Origin: an uncultured Alphaproteobacteria bacterium
Lineage (GTDB): Bacteria; Pseudomonadota; Alphaproteobacteria; RF32; CAG-239
Length of the DNA stretch: 7,107 nucleotides
Reading direction: 5' to 3'
NCBI GenBank assembly: GCA_944391365.1
Contig: CALXTH010000092.1
Location: 1-7,107, forward strand
Shown: positions 1 to 6,126 of the stretch, in pieces
Numbering within the stretch: the stretch's first letter is position 1
Layout of the letters: every line of letters starts with the position of its first letter
The notes under the pieces: model-generated
What the model saw: the letters and a program-made list of their open reading frames with translations, nothing else
Database searches by the model: none
Told to the model about the DNA's origin: nothing
Position numbers and translations under genes: made by a program

Positions 1-587
1 GTACATGCAAAAGCGGCTATAAATGGAGCGGTTCAACTTGCACCAAAGAATCCTGTTCTTCGTCCTACAAATATTCCTGTACTGGCACCGGCTACGCCGG
101 TGGCGCAGGCTCTGCCTGCGGTGGCAAATATACTCAATGTACGTGTGCAAGCGGCTATGAGTGGAAAGATGGAAGTTGTCAGAAACAGATTTTAAACGGC
201 GCACAAGGAGATTTGTATTATTGCAATGGTAAGGTCGTTGGCATTAAAACGAGTAGGATGAATTTTTATGTGGCGATGAAGGATTTGGACTATATGGACT
301 GGAGCAGTGCAAGCAGTTCATGTTCTAGTTATTCTTTCTGTGGTAACTTGAAAGGAACGCTGCCCACCAAAGATCAATTGCTTACAATGTATAGCAATAA
401 ATCATCTTTAAATAGCTTATTACCGACAAACGGAGGGACAAAATTGACAGAATACTGGTATTGGTCGTCTACCTACTACGGCAGCGGTAACCGCCACTAC
501 ATCGTGGATATGTCTGCTGGCGATGTGTACTATGACTACGACACCAACGGCAACTCCTATGTTCGTCCGGTGCTCGCTTCTTATTAG
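1..587 (+). CDS. C-terminal part of Cys-rich exported protein with Lcl/DUF1566-like domain (partial)
   Basis: The reading frame is open from the left edge (first full codon at 3) to TAG at 585-587, giving 194 visible residues. A TTG at 213 is not a convincing start, because the frame continues upstream with the same Cys-rich pattern. Residues 1-60 contain short Cys/Gly/Tyr modules of the form SGYKWSGSTC and SGYEWKDGSC, resembling small disulphide-bonded extracellular repeats. From about residue 70 a C-terminal domain follows, with LPTKDQL and YWYWSSTYY, ending in SYVRPVLASY. This pattern is typical of Lcl_C/DUF1566-like, C-type-lectin-fold-related domains of secreted bacterial proteins. A surface or periplasmic binding role is inferred; the ligand is unknown. 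The signal peptide, if any, lies outside the window. Codons in residues 157-186 end in C far more often (20 of 30) than in residues 70-150 (14 of 81), which is odd within one domain. Confidence 0.8.
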   Translation, partial: TCKSGYKWSGSTCTKESCSSSYKYSCTGTGYAGGAGSACGGKYTQCTCASGYEWKDGSCQKQILNGAQGDLYYCNGKVVGIKTSRMNFYVAMKDLDYMDWSSASSSCSSYSFCGNLKGTLPTKDQLLTMYSNKSSLNSLLPTNGGTKLTEYWYWSSTYYGSGNRHYIVDMSAGDVYYDYDTNGNSYVRPVLASY

Positions 588-594
588 GTTTGGC

Positions 595-622
595 TTAAAT
601 CCCGGTGTTTGCCGGGATTTAA
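595..622. other. Perfect 11-bp stem-loop just after the Lcl-domain gene
   Basis: TTAAATCCCGG (595-605) pairs perfectly with CCGGGATTTAA (612-622) around the 6-nt loop TGTTTG, starting 7 nt after the stop codon. Neither strand has a T-run directly after the stem, so it is not a textbook Rho-independent terminator. It could still stabilise the mRNA 3' end, or be a DNA hairpin of the kind found beside variable repeats of diversity-generating retroelements. Confidence 0.8.
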
Positions 623-684
623 GGTGTGAGAAAAAAACAATCTGAAGATTGCTTTTCTATGTCAGTTTTTACAACAACAGGGGG

Positions 685-710
685 GAGTATGAATATTTTG
701 AATCATACTC
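685..710. other. 8-bp stem-loop upstream of a terminator-like hairpin
   Basis: GAGTATGA (685-692) pairs with TCATACTC (703-710) around a 10-nt AT-rich loop. It lies just before the hairpin at 714-727. The two together could be the 3' end of the left-edge transcript or a short independent RNA. Confidence 0.6.
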
Positions 711-713
711 ACC

Positions 714-736
714 CGCCCTTGTGGGCGACCTTTTTT
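714..736 (+). terminator. Probable Rho-independent terminator, plus strand
   Basis: CGCCC (714-718), loop TTGT, GGGCG (723-727), then ACC and six T (731-736). The stem is short but GC-only and the T-run sits on the plus strand. It would end transcription from the left-edge gene about 130 nt after its stop codon. Confidence 0.55.
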
Positions 737-768
737 CTAAGAGAGGTGAATATTGCTAATTTTTCTGT

Positions 769-806
769 GGATCGCCACGCCGGATTTTATCCGGTTTGCG
801 ATGACG
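769..806. repeat. Interspersed palindromic repeat, copy 1
   Basis: The layout is nested and palindromic: ATCGC (771-775), GCCGGAT (779-785), a 3-nt centre, ATCCGGT (789-795), GCGAT (798-802). The same text recurs at 973-1010 with few changes and in part at 1115-1142 and 1149-1172. It resembles REP-like palindromic elements seen in intergenic DNA of alphaproteobacteria. Confidence 0.8.
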
Positions 807-836
807 ATTCAGATGATTTTTTATAAACCCTTCCTG

Positions 837-865
837 TCCTCCCCTTAACGGAATTAAGGGGAGGA
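837..865. repeat. Perfect 12-bp inverted repeat
   Basis: TCCTCCCCTTAA (837-848) and TTAAGGGGAGGA (854-865) pair perfectly around CGGAA. There is no adjacent T-run on either strand. The next stem-loop starts 10 nt later at 875, so this may be one part of a composite palindromic element rather than a terminator. Confidence 0.75.
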
Positions 866-874
866 ATGCTGTGG

Positions 875-891
875 CAAGCTGGTGCAGCTTG
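875..891. repeat. Short hairpin of the same palindromic cluster
   Basis: CAAGCTG (875-881) pairs with CAGCTTG (885-891) around a GTG loop. With the preceding 12-bp inverted repeat it forms a two-hairpin block. Confidence 0.6.
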
Positions 892-972
892 ACCCGGTCA
901 GTTAGTGGTGGAGAGATTGGGGGGCGGCATGAAGCGCACTGCGTGCAGATTGTGTTTGTGGAGAGAGAAAAT

Positions 973-1010
973 GGATCGCCACGCCGGATGATATCCGGCT
1001 CGCGATGACC
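973..1010. repeat. Interspersed palindromic repeat, copy 2 (best palindrome)
   Basis: ATCGC (975-979), GCCGGAT (983-989), centre GAT, ATCCGGC (993-999) and GCGAT (1002-1006) form two nested perfect inverted repeats. It is nearly identical to copy 1. The right half plus flank (994-1020) matches 1116-1142 at 23 of 27 positions, so the repeated unit extends beyond the palindrome. Confidence 0.8.
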
Positions 1011-1114
1011 AGAGCGGAAGATTAGCGGCGGTGAACAGGTTTGTCTCGCGATTGTTAGTAAAAAAAGAAGTAAGATAGGGAAATGACGGAGCGGAAGGTA
1101 GCCGCAGAGAACAA

Positions 1115-1142
1115 GTCCGGCTCACGATGGCCGGAACGGAAG
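1115..1142. repeat. Partial palindromic repeat, copy 3 (right half only)
   Basis: Positions 1116-1142 match 994-1020 with four substitutions, including the shared tail CGGAAG. The left half of the palindrome is missing or decayed. Confidence 0.65.
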
Positions 1143-1148
1143 GGAGCT

Positions 1149-1172
1149 GCGCCGGATGATATCCGGTTTACA
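1149..1172. repeat. Partial palindromic repeat, copy 4 (core only)
   Basis: GCCGGAT (1151-1157), centre GAT and ATCCGGT (1161-1167) reproduce the repeat core. The outer ATCGC/GCGAT arms are degenerate. It lies just before the glycyl-tRNA synthetase terminator. Confidence 0.7.
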
Positions 1173-1180
1173 ATAGTGAT

Positions 1181-1209
1181 AAAAAGATAAGGCTCCCGGA
1201 GGGGAGCCT
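1181..1209 (-). terminator. Rho-independent terminator of the glycyl-tRNA synthetase gene
   Basis: On the minus strand an 8-bp GC-rich stem (plus-strand arms 1190-1197 and 1202-1209, core GGCTCCC/GGGAGCC) with a 4-nt loop is followed by a T-rich stretch (A-run at 1181-1185 on the plus strand). It lies 25 nt after the stop codon of the synthetase. Confidence 0.9.
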
Positions 1210-1233
1210 CTTGCGACAGACGTCAACCGTTGA

Positions 1234-2601
1234 TTATTTCAGAAAATAATCACGCAGGTAGTCTTTGAGATCAGCAATATTGACCCGGGTTTGCGCCATG
1301 GTATCCCGGTCACGGACGGTCACCGAAGCCGGTTCTTTTTCAATCGTTTCAAAATCAACCGTCAGGCACAGCGGGGTTCCGACTTCATCATGCCGGCGGT
1401 AGGCTTTGCCGATGTTGCCGGTATTTTCCAGCGCGACGCGGCCAATCCCGAGTTTCAACAGGCTTTGTTTGATTTCATGACATTTGGCCATAATCTGCTC
1501 GTTATTCTTTTTTAGCGGGATGACAGCAACCTTAATCGGTGCCAGGTGTTTTTTGAGTTTCAGGACAATACGGCTGTTGCCACCCCCGAGGTCTTCTTCC
1601 TCATAGGCTTCGGTCATCACGGCCAAAACACCACGCTCAATTCCCATTGACGGTTCAATCACAAAGGGAACTTCCCATTTTTGGGTATTATCATCAAAGA
1701 CGGCCAGTTTCTGAGTCGAATCCGGATTTTTATGGACATGAGCCGACAAGGGGAACTCTTCCTGGCCTTTGGTGTGGTTGCCCAAGTCATAATCCGTGCG
1801 GCTGGCAATGCCTTCCAGTTCTTCCATTCCGTGCGGGAACTGATATTCAATATCATAGCAGGCTTTGGCGTAGTGCGCCAGGTCATCCTGCGGTGTGGTA
1901 TAAACATTGATATGGTCACGGCTCAGCCCCTGTTCTTCCCACCATTTGAGGCGTTCATTTTTCCAATATTCATGCCATTCGGCATCAGTTCCGGGTTTGA
2001 CGAAATATTCCAGCTCGGCCTGCTCAAACTCCCGGACGCGGAAGATGAAATTGCGCGGGGTTATCTCATTACGAAAAGATTTGCCGATTTGGGCAATACC
2101 GAACGGTAGTTTACGCGATGTTGAATCGACAACGTTTTTAAATTGGGTGAAAATCGCCTGAGCCGTTTCCGGACGCAGGTAGGCAATATTTTCGGCATTA
2201 TCGACCGGTCCGACCGTGGTTTTGAACATCAGGTTGAACGGACGGGGATCCGTCAAATCTGTCGACCCGCAGTTGGGGCACTTGCCGTCCGGAATATGGT
2301 CGGCGCGGAAGCGCCCTTTGCATTTGCGGCAGTCGACCATCGGGTCAGAAAAAGTATCTTCATGACCGGAATAATGCAGCACTTTGCGATTGGTCAGAAT
2401 CGCGGCATCAAGCCCTTCAATGTCATCACGTTCATAGACCATTGCCCGCCACCAGGCCGCTTTCAAATTGTTTTTCAGCTCCACACCCAACGGACCGTAA
2501 TCATATACTCCCTGCTGACCGCCGTAAATATCCGCATTCTGAAAAATAAAGCCGCGGCGTTTGCATAAAGAGACCAGTTGGTCCATTGTTTTTGCTACCA
2601 T
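1234..2601 (-). CDS. glyS: Glycyl-tRNA synthetase, homodimeric (class IIa) type
   Basis: This cytosolic enzyme charges tRNA-Gly with glycine, using ATP. The 455-residue length fits the alpha2 (eukaryote/archaea-like, also bacterial) family, not the split GlyQ/GlyS tetramer. Visible features in order: N-terminal [15 protein letters not shown] (about 32-46); zinc-type cysteines C91/C94 and C108/C111; YLRPETAQ (141-148); motif 2 with FRNEITPR (176-183) and VREFEQAE (189-196); [13 protein letters not shown] (264-276), expected for glycine recognition; motif 3 with EPSMGIERG (316-324); and an anticodon-binding domain from about 355 to the end. The ATG at 2601 is preceded by AAGGA with 8-nt spacing. 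It is monocistronic, ends in its own terminator, and is divergent from the HAD gene. Nothing is missing; identification is secure. Confidence 0.97.
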   Translation of the reverse strand: MVAKTMDQLVSLCKRRGFIFQNADIYGGQQGVYDYGPLGVELKNNLKAAWWRAMVYERDDIEGLDAAILTNRKVLHYSGHEDTFSDPMVDCRKCKGRFRADHIPDGKCPNCGSTDLTDPRPFNLMFKTTVGPVDNAENIAYLRPETAQAIFTQFKNVVDSTSRKLPFGIAQIGKSFRNEITPRNFIFRVREFEQAELEYFVKPGTDAEWHEYWKNERLKWWEEQGLSRDHINVYTTPQDDLAHYAKACYDIEYQFPHGMEELEGIASRTDYDLGNHTKGQEEFPLSAHVHKNPDSTQKLAVFDDNTQKWEVPFVIEPSMGIERGVLAVMTEAYEEEDLGGGNSRIVLKLKKHLAPIKVAVIPLKKNNEQIMAKCHEIKQSLLKLGIGRVALENTGNIGKAYRRHDEVGTPLCLTVDFETIEKEPASVTVRDRDTMAQTRVNIADLKDYLRDYFLK

Positions 2602-2644
2602 TATCTTATTCCTTTGCCAATTTATAATTATTTAACTTATTCTT

Positions 2645-2671
2645 TCTATAATATTTTTTTGGAAATTGCAA
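2645..2671 (-). promoter_or_regulatory. Candidate promoter for glycyl-tRNA synthetase
   Basis: On the minus strand TTGCAA (2671-2666) is followed after 15 nt by TATAGA (2650-2645), about 44 nt upstream of the start codon. The spacer is short. The site overlaps a plus-strand TATAAT at 2647-2652 that could serve the divergent HAD gene, whose -35 box I cannot identify. The 87-bp divergent region must hold both promoters. Confidence 0.4.
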
Positions 2672-2688
2672 GCGGAGATACACAAAAA

Positions 2689-3603
2689 ATGGTGAAACGG
2701 ACGACAAAAGTTGCGTTAATTTATGACTTTGACGGGACACTCAGCACTACCGACATGCAGGATTATGCTCTGATTCCGGAACTTGGGATGGAACCGCATG
2801 ACTTTTGGCCGGTTGCGAACAAATGGTCTGCCGACAACGGCGCCGATCAGGTGACCGGTTCAATGTATTATTTTGTTAAGACGGCCCGTGAAAAAGGGAT
2901 TAAGCTCACCAGGCAGATGTTTAAAAATGCCGGAAAGAACATTGTTTATTTTGCCGGCGTGGAGGAATGGTTCAACCGGATTTCCGCTTATGGCAAAGCG
3001 CTCAATTTGAAAATCGAGCATTATATTATTTCAGCCGGGTATGAAGAAATTTTGGAAGGAACCAAAATTTATAAATATTTCAACAATGTTTTCGGTTGTT
3101 CGTTTGCTTACGGACCTGACGGAACACCGGTGTGGCCGGCGCGCGTGATTAATTATTCAACCAAAACCCAGTATCTTTCCAAAATCAATAAAGGACTGGG
3201 CAAGCTGGAGGATCGTCTGGTTAATGAATTTATGCCTGATGAAAAGCGCCCTATTCCGTTCCGGCGGATGATTTATTTCGGTGACGGGAGCACCGATATT
3301 CCGTCTATGAAGCTCACAAAGGAGCGGAACGGAACGGCTATTGCCGTTTATAATCCCAAAGATCACAGTTCAGTCTCGAAGAATAAGGCTCTGAAACTTC
3401 TGAAAGACGGGCGGGTTAATTTTGCTCTGCCGGCCGATTATCGTGAGGGAAAGCAAATCGATAAAGTGATTAAAACAATTTTGGACAAGATAGCTAAAGA
3501 GCGGGATTCGGAAATTTTGCAAGCCAAGGAAGAAGCCAAAAAGAAAAAGATTCAGATTGCGGCCGAGGCTGTCCGGGCACAGAGTATCAGCAGCTTTAAT
3601 TAA
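2689..3603 (+). CDS. HAD-superfamily hydrolase (phosphatase-like), substrate unknown
   Basis: A 304-residue cytosolic phosphohydrolase-type protein. Motif I is DFDGTL with D13 (nucleophile) and D15. Motif II is the serine in IISAGY (S115). Motif III is probably K159 in STKTQ. Motif IV is YFGDGSTDIP with D199 and D203. Residues about 20-110 form an inserted cap between motifs I and II, the position expected of phosphoserine-phosphatase-like (C1-capped) HAD proteins. The tail (about 268-295) is a highly charged Lys/Glu helix, perhaps coiled coil. The frame is open from 2578, but the ATG at 2689 is preferred: GGAG lies at 2674-2677, the upstream part overlaps the synthetase start, and motif I then sits at residue 13 as usual. 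It is transcribed alone and converges on the CCA gene with a 30-bp gap. The exact substrate cannot be read from the sequence. Confidence 0.9.
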   Translation: MVKRTTKVALIYDFDGTLSTTDMQDYALIPELGMEPHDFWPVANKWSADNGADQVTGSMYYFVKTAREKGIKLTRQMFKNAGKNIVYFAGVEEWFNRISAYGKALNLKIEHYIISAGYEEILEGTKIYKYFNNVFGCSFAYGPDGTPVWPARVINYSTKTQYLSKINKGLGKLEDRLVNEFMPDEKRPIPFRRMIYFGDGSTDIPSMKLTKERNGTAIAVYNPKDHSSVSKNKALKLLKDGRVNFALPADYREGKQIDKVIKTILDKIAKERDSEILQAKEEAKKKKIQIAAEAVRAQSISSFN

Positions 3604-3633
3604 TTGCGGCAAACCGGTTTTGAAAAAAGTGAA

Positions 3634-4884
3634 TTATTCCTTTAATCCGGCTTTCAAGTAACGTATCATATATTCACGATACATTGTGCCGAATTTGGCA
3701 CCATATTGTTTTTTCAGACTTTTTTGGTATTCTTCGGGCAGATCTTCCAGTGTGATGTTTTCCAGAATGTTATATATTTTGGTTATGTGGGCGCAAATTT
3801 TTTCAAAATCATTATTTTTGCATGATTCATTTAGCCCCCATTCGCCATAATAATCCGCATAGAAACAGCGTAAAAACATTTTCAGGCGTTGAGGATTACG
3901 GTAATTATCGCTTATTTTTTTTACAAACTCGTATTGCTTTGGCAGCTTCATTTCTTCAAACTGGCAAACGCGCATATGTTCACGGCAGAAAAGGAGTGCA
4001 AAATTCCGATAATCATTGGGAAGCTTTAATCTGTCGCTCAGGTTGTTAATGAGTTCCAATCCCCGGAGATCATGATTGTTATGATGCGGTAAAATATCCG
4101 GCGGTGTATTGCCTTTTCCCAAATCATGGGTCAGGACAGCCCATTTCACGATATCACTGTCATTTTGCACCCGCGTTAAAGCACACATGGTATGTTTGAA
4201 TGCGTTTCCGGAGGGGTGATATTCTTTGATTTCAGGGGTATTAACCAATTTCTGAAGTTCGGGAAACCATTCTTCCAAACCGTTAATTTCAGCCAGTCCT
4301 TCAAAAAATCTGGCTGAGTTGGATTGGGGCTGCAAAGCTTTTTGAACCTCTTTCCAGACCCGCTCCGGCGGCAGATATCGCAACATTTCCGCCGCGACCA
4401 TTTTTCTTAATATCTCTTTGGTTCCGGGCTCAATTTCAAAATCCAGAACCGCGGCAAAGCGAAAGGCCCGCAAAATTCTTAACGGATCCTGTTTGAAATT
4501 TTGTTCATCGATAATCCGGATAATTTTATTTTCAATATCCTGACGGCCGTTAAAATAATCGGTTATTTCTCCCGTTTCTTCATCCAGCGCGAGGGCATTG
4601 CATGTAAAATCACGCCTTAAACAATCATCATACAACGTAATCTCCGGAGAGAAATCAAACGTAAAATCAGTATGTTTGCATCCCGTCTTTTTTTCTGTTC
4701 GTGCCAGAGCATATTCATCATTGGTTTCCGGGTGCAAAAATACCGGAAAATCCTTTCCGACCTGTTTGTAGCCCAGGGACAGCATTTCATTCACGGAAGC
4801 GCCGACAACCACAAAATCTTTATCATGCGGCTGTTGACCTCTTAACAGATCTCTGACATAGCCCCCTATAATATATTTTTTCAT
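3634..4884 (-). CDS. cca: CCA-adding enzyme (tRNA nucleotidyltransferase) with HD domain, E. coli type
   Basis: It adds or repairs the 3'-terminal CCA of tRNAs from CTP and ATP. With the start at 4884 it has 416 residues, close to E. coli Cca, and aligns with it from the first residue: GGYVRD (7-12), catalytic D21/D23 in DKDF, QVGKDFPVFLHPET (41-54), RRDFTCNALAL (90-100), QDPLRILRAFRF (132-143) and ERVWKE (174-179). An HD phosphohydrolase domain follows, with H253-D254 in THDLGKG and HHNNHD (267-272). In E. coli this domain gives 2',3'-cyclic phosphodiesterase and phosphatase activity. The frame extends to a TTG at 4914, but the ATG at 4884 has GGAG 8 nt upstream and matches the family N-terminus. 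It lies 26 nt after the RlaP-like gene. The class II EDxxR motif reads QDxxR here, which is unusual. Confidence 0.94.
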   Translation of the reverse strand: MKKYIIGGYVRDLLRGQQPHDKDFVVVGASVNEMLSLGYKQVGKDFPVFLHPETNDEYALARTEKKTGCKHTDFTFDFSPEITLYDDCLRRDFTCNALALDEETGEITDYFNGRQDIENKIIRIIDEQNFKQDPLRILRAFRFAAVLDFEIEPGTKEILRKMVAAEMLRYLPPERVWKEVQKALQPQSNSARFFEGLAEINGLEEWFPELQKLVNTPEIKEYHPSGNAFKHTMCALTRVQNDSDIVKWAVLTHDLGKGNTPPDILPHHNNHDLRGLELINNLSDRLKLPNDYRNFALLFCREHMRVCQFEEMKLPKQYEFVKKISDNYRNPQRLKMFLRCFYADYYGEWGLNESCKNNDFEKICAHITKIYNILENITLEDLPEEYQKSLKKQYGAKFGTMYREYMIRYLKAGLKE

Positions 4885-4910
4885 TGCAATCTCCGCCAGT
4901 TGTAAAGATT

Positions 4911-5735
4911 TCAATCAATATTACCGCATTTTGCCGGCGAAATATCAGAGGTTTTAACCCCTAAACAATTTTGCAAAAATTTATCAAATAACCGCCAGTT
5001 GACACCCTGTTTATCAACAAAAGTATATGTTTTATCAAACTCTGATTTTAAAAACGCGTCAAAGACGGGAATACTTAAAACCGTTTCTTTTTCAAAGCCC
5101 TGTGATTTCAGGCCAATAACCTCTTTTAATCCTGACACAACGTTGTCCGGCAGCAAAGCTGACAATTCAGCCAGCGTATCTTCCAGTTTGAGCGGTGGTA
5201 TTTTATCAAATACATAAACATATTCGGCATTAAGCATTCCCCGCATGGAATAAAGATATTTTTTGTATGTAATCTGTTTGCCTTCCACAATATAAAGTTT
5301 GTAATTGCTTTTGGCCATGGAAAAATAATGATAAAAAAGTTTTTTCCGGCTGAAATTGTTGTTTATATAAGATTTCAGCTCAATATTATTGTCGCCCAAA
5401 TAAACAATCGGGGTGTTTAACCACTCTATGGTCGTCGGATTTGAGGATGCCAGTAATTTCAAATATTTGAAAATGTCAAAGCCGCACATGTCAATAAGGG
5501 AATCCCTGACCTCATGCGGTTGAAATTTTTCATCAAAAGCGGCCGTAATGACATCTTCCGGTTTATTCAGCGTTATATATTCTTCCAACGGACGATAAAA
5601 TACAAAACGAATATCATAATCGCTGTCCTGGCTGTCCATTCCCCAGGCCCGGCTGCCGTTTTCTACCGCGAATAAGATGCTGATATTATATTCCTTTTCC
5701 AGTTTTTTTAGTAATTTTACAATTTCATTTTTCAT
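4911..5735 (-). CDS. RlaP/YcgL-like polymerase-beta-fold nucleotidyltransferase
   Basis: A 274-residue predicted nucleotidyltransferase. The active-site signature is GSRAWG (27-32) followed by DSDYDIR (37-43), with D39 and D41 as likely metal ligands. After it come CGFDIFKYLKLL (84-95) and SNPTTIEWL (98-106), a combination typical of the RlaP/COG3541 (YcgL) family. Members are linked by genome context to RNA repair and ligation systems, but their reaction is poorly defined. Start ATG at 5735 has AAGG 7 nt upstream. The gene lies 12 nt after the small membrane-protein gene and 26 nt before cca on the same strand, so co-transcription is very likely. A joint role with Cca at RNA 3' ends is inferred. 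The alternative is a plain MNT/antitoxin-type nucleotidyltransferase, but no HEPN partner is nearby and the protein is longer than that class. Confidence 0.8.
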   Translation of the reverse strand: MKNEIVKLLKKLEKEYNISILFAVENGSRAWGMDSQDSDYDIRFVFYRPLEEYITLNKPEDVITAAFDEKFQPHEVRDSLIDMCGFDIFKYLKLLASSNPTTIEWLNTPIVYLGDNNIELKSYINNNFSRKKLFYHYFSMAKSNYKLYIVEGKQITYKKYLYSMRGMLNAEYVYVFDKIPPLKLEDTLAELSALLPDNVVSGLKEVIGLKSQGFEKETVLSIPVFDAFLKSEFDKTYTFVDKQGVNWRLFDKFLQNCLGVKTSDISPAKCGNID

Positions 5736-5747
5736 CGAATCGCCTTT

Positions 5748-5999
5748 TTATATCGGAAAATCACACGTGCTTAAAGAGCATTCCGCTTCATTTGACTTAT
5801 CAGGAAGGACGCATTTTTCCATGCATTTCTCATATGTTCCATCGGCATAACTTCCAAAGAAAAACAAAAATCCAATCATCAGTAAAATTATAAAAAATAT
5901 ATAAATCAGGACACTCAACCCGAAGATCCTGAAAAAGAAGCGCATTATCTTTTGAGCAATTTTTGTGGTGTTTTTTTCTTTTAGTTTTGCCGGTATCAT
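5748..5999 (-). CDS. Small single-pass membrane protein with Cys-rich tail, function unknown
   Basis: This 83-residue product has a basic N-terminus (Lys/Arg to about residue 24), one very hydrophobic segment (about 25-49, Phe/Ile/Leu-rich) and a C-terminal tail with four cysteines, two spaced as CMEKC. This suggests a single inner-membrane helix with the tail outside, where disulphides could form; by the positive-inside rule the N-terminus is cytoplasmic. I recognise no family. It is the first gene of the operon with the RlaP-like gene and cca. The ATG at 5999 lacks a good ribosome binding site. The nearest one (AAGGGG) precedes an ATG at 6021 in another frame, which continues only to 5830 without a membrane segment. 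An internal ATG at residue 19 is another possible start. A shift at an A-run on the coding strand (5977-5971) would join the well-placed start to this frame. Confidence 0.6.
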   Translation of the reverse strand: MIPAKLKEKNTTKIAQKIMRFFFRIFGLSVLIYIFFIILLMIGFLFFFGSYADGTYEKCMEKCVLPDKSNEAECSLSTCDFPI

Positions 6000-6020
6000 A
6001 TTTTGTATAATGGTCTTTCA

Positions 6021-6033
6021 TCCCCTTGTCATT
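6021..6033 (-). promoter_or_regulatory. Ribosome binding site AAGGGG with ATG at 6021 (start-deciding)
   Basis: On the minus strand ACAAGGGG directly precedes ATG at 6021, the only good-looking Shine-Dalgarno/start pair for the operon's first gene. It opens a frame different from that of the 83-residue membrane protein, so the real start of that gene is uncertain. Confidence 0.45.
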
Positions 6034-6053
6034 CTTTAATTTTGTGGGTATTT

Positions 6054-6081
6054 ATGATATCATGATTATTTTATTTTGCAA
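6054..6081 (-). promoter_or_regulatory. Sigma70-type promoter of the membrane protein-RlaP-cca operon
   Basis: Minus-strand TTGCAA (6081-6076), a 16-nt spacer and TATCAT (6059-6054) lie 33 nt upstream of the ATG at 6021. The -10 overlaps a 10-bp palindrome ATGATATCAT (6054-6063), a possible operator. Confidence 0.55.
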
Positions 6082-6126
6082 GGATTTCATTGGCTAAAAC
6101 GGTATTTTGGCTTTTTTACAGATTAT

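Noticed and set aside
626..826. Open frame of 66 codons on the plus strand
   Set aside because: It runs through two hairpins, a terminator T-run and a full palindromic repeat, and its internal ATG has no usable binding-site spacing. Its sequence is explained by these elements.
898..1125. Minus-strand frame of 75 codons
   Set aside because: It covers palindromic repeats, has no ribosome binding site and no domain-like pattern.
1291..2568. Several plus- and minus-strand frames inside the glycyl-tRNA synthetase gene
   Set aside because: They are shadows of a securely identified gene in other frames.
3604..3633. Short palindrome AAACCGGTTT between the convergent HAD and cca genes as a terminator
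   Set aside because: It has no loop and no T-run; I see no terminator in this gap.
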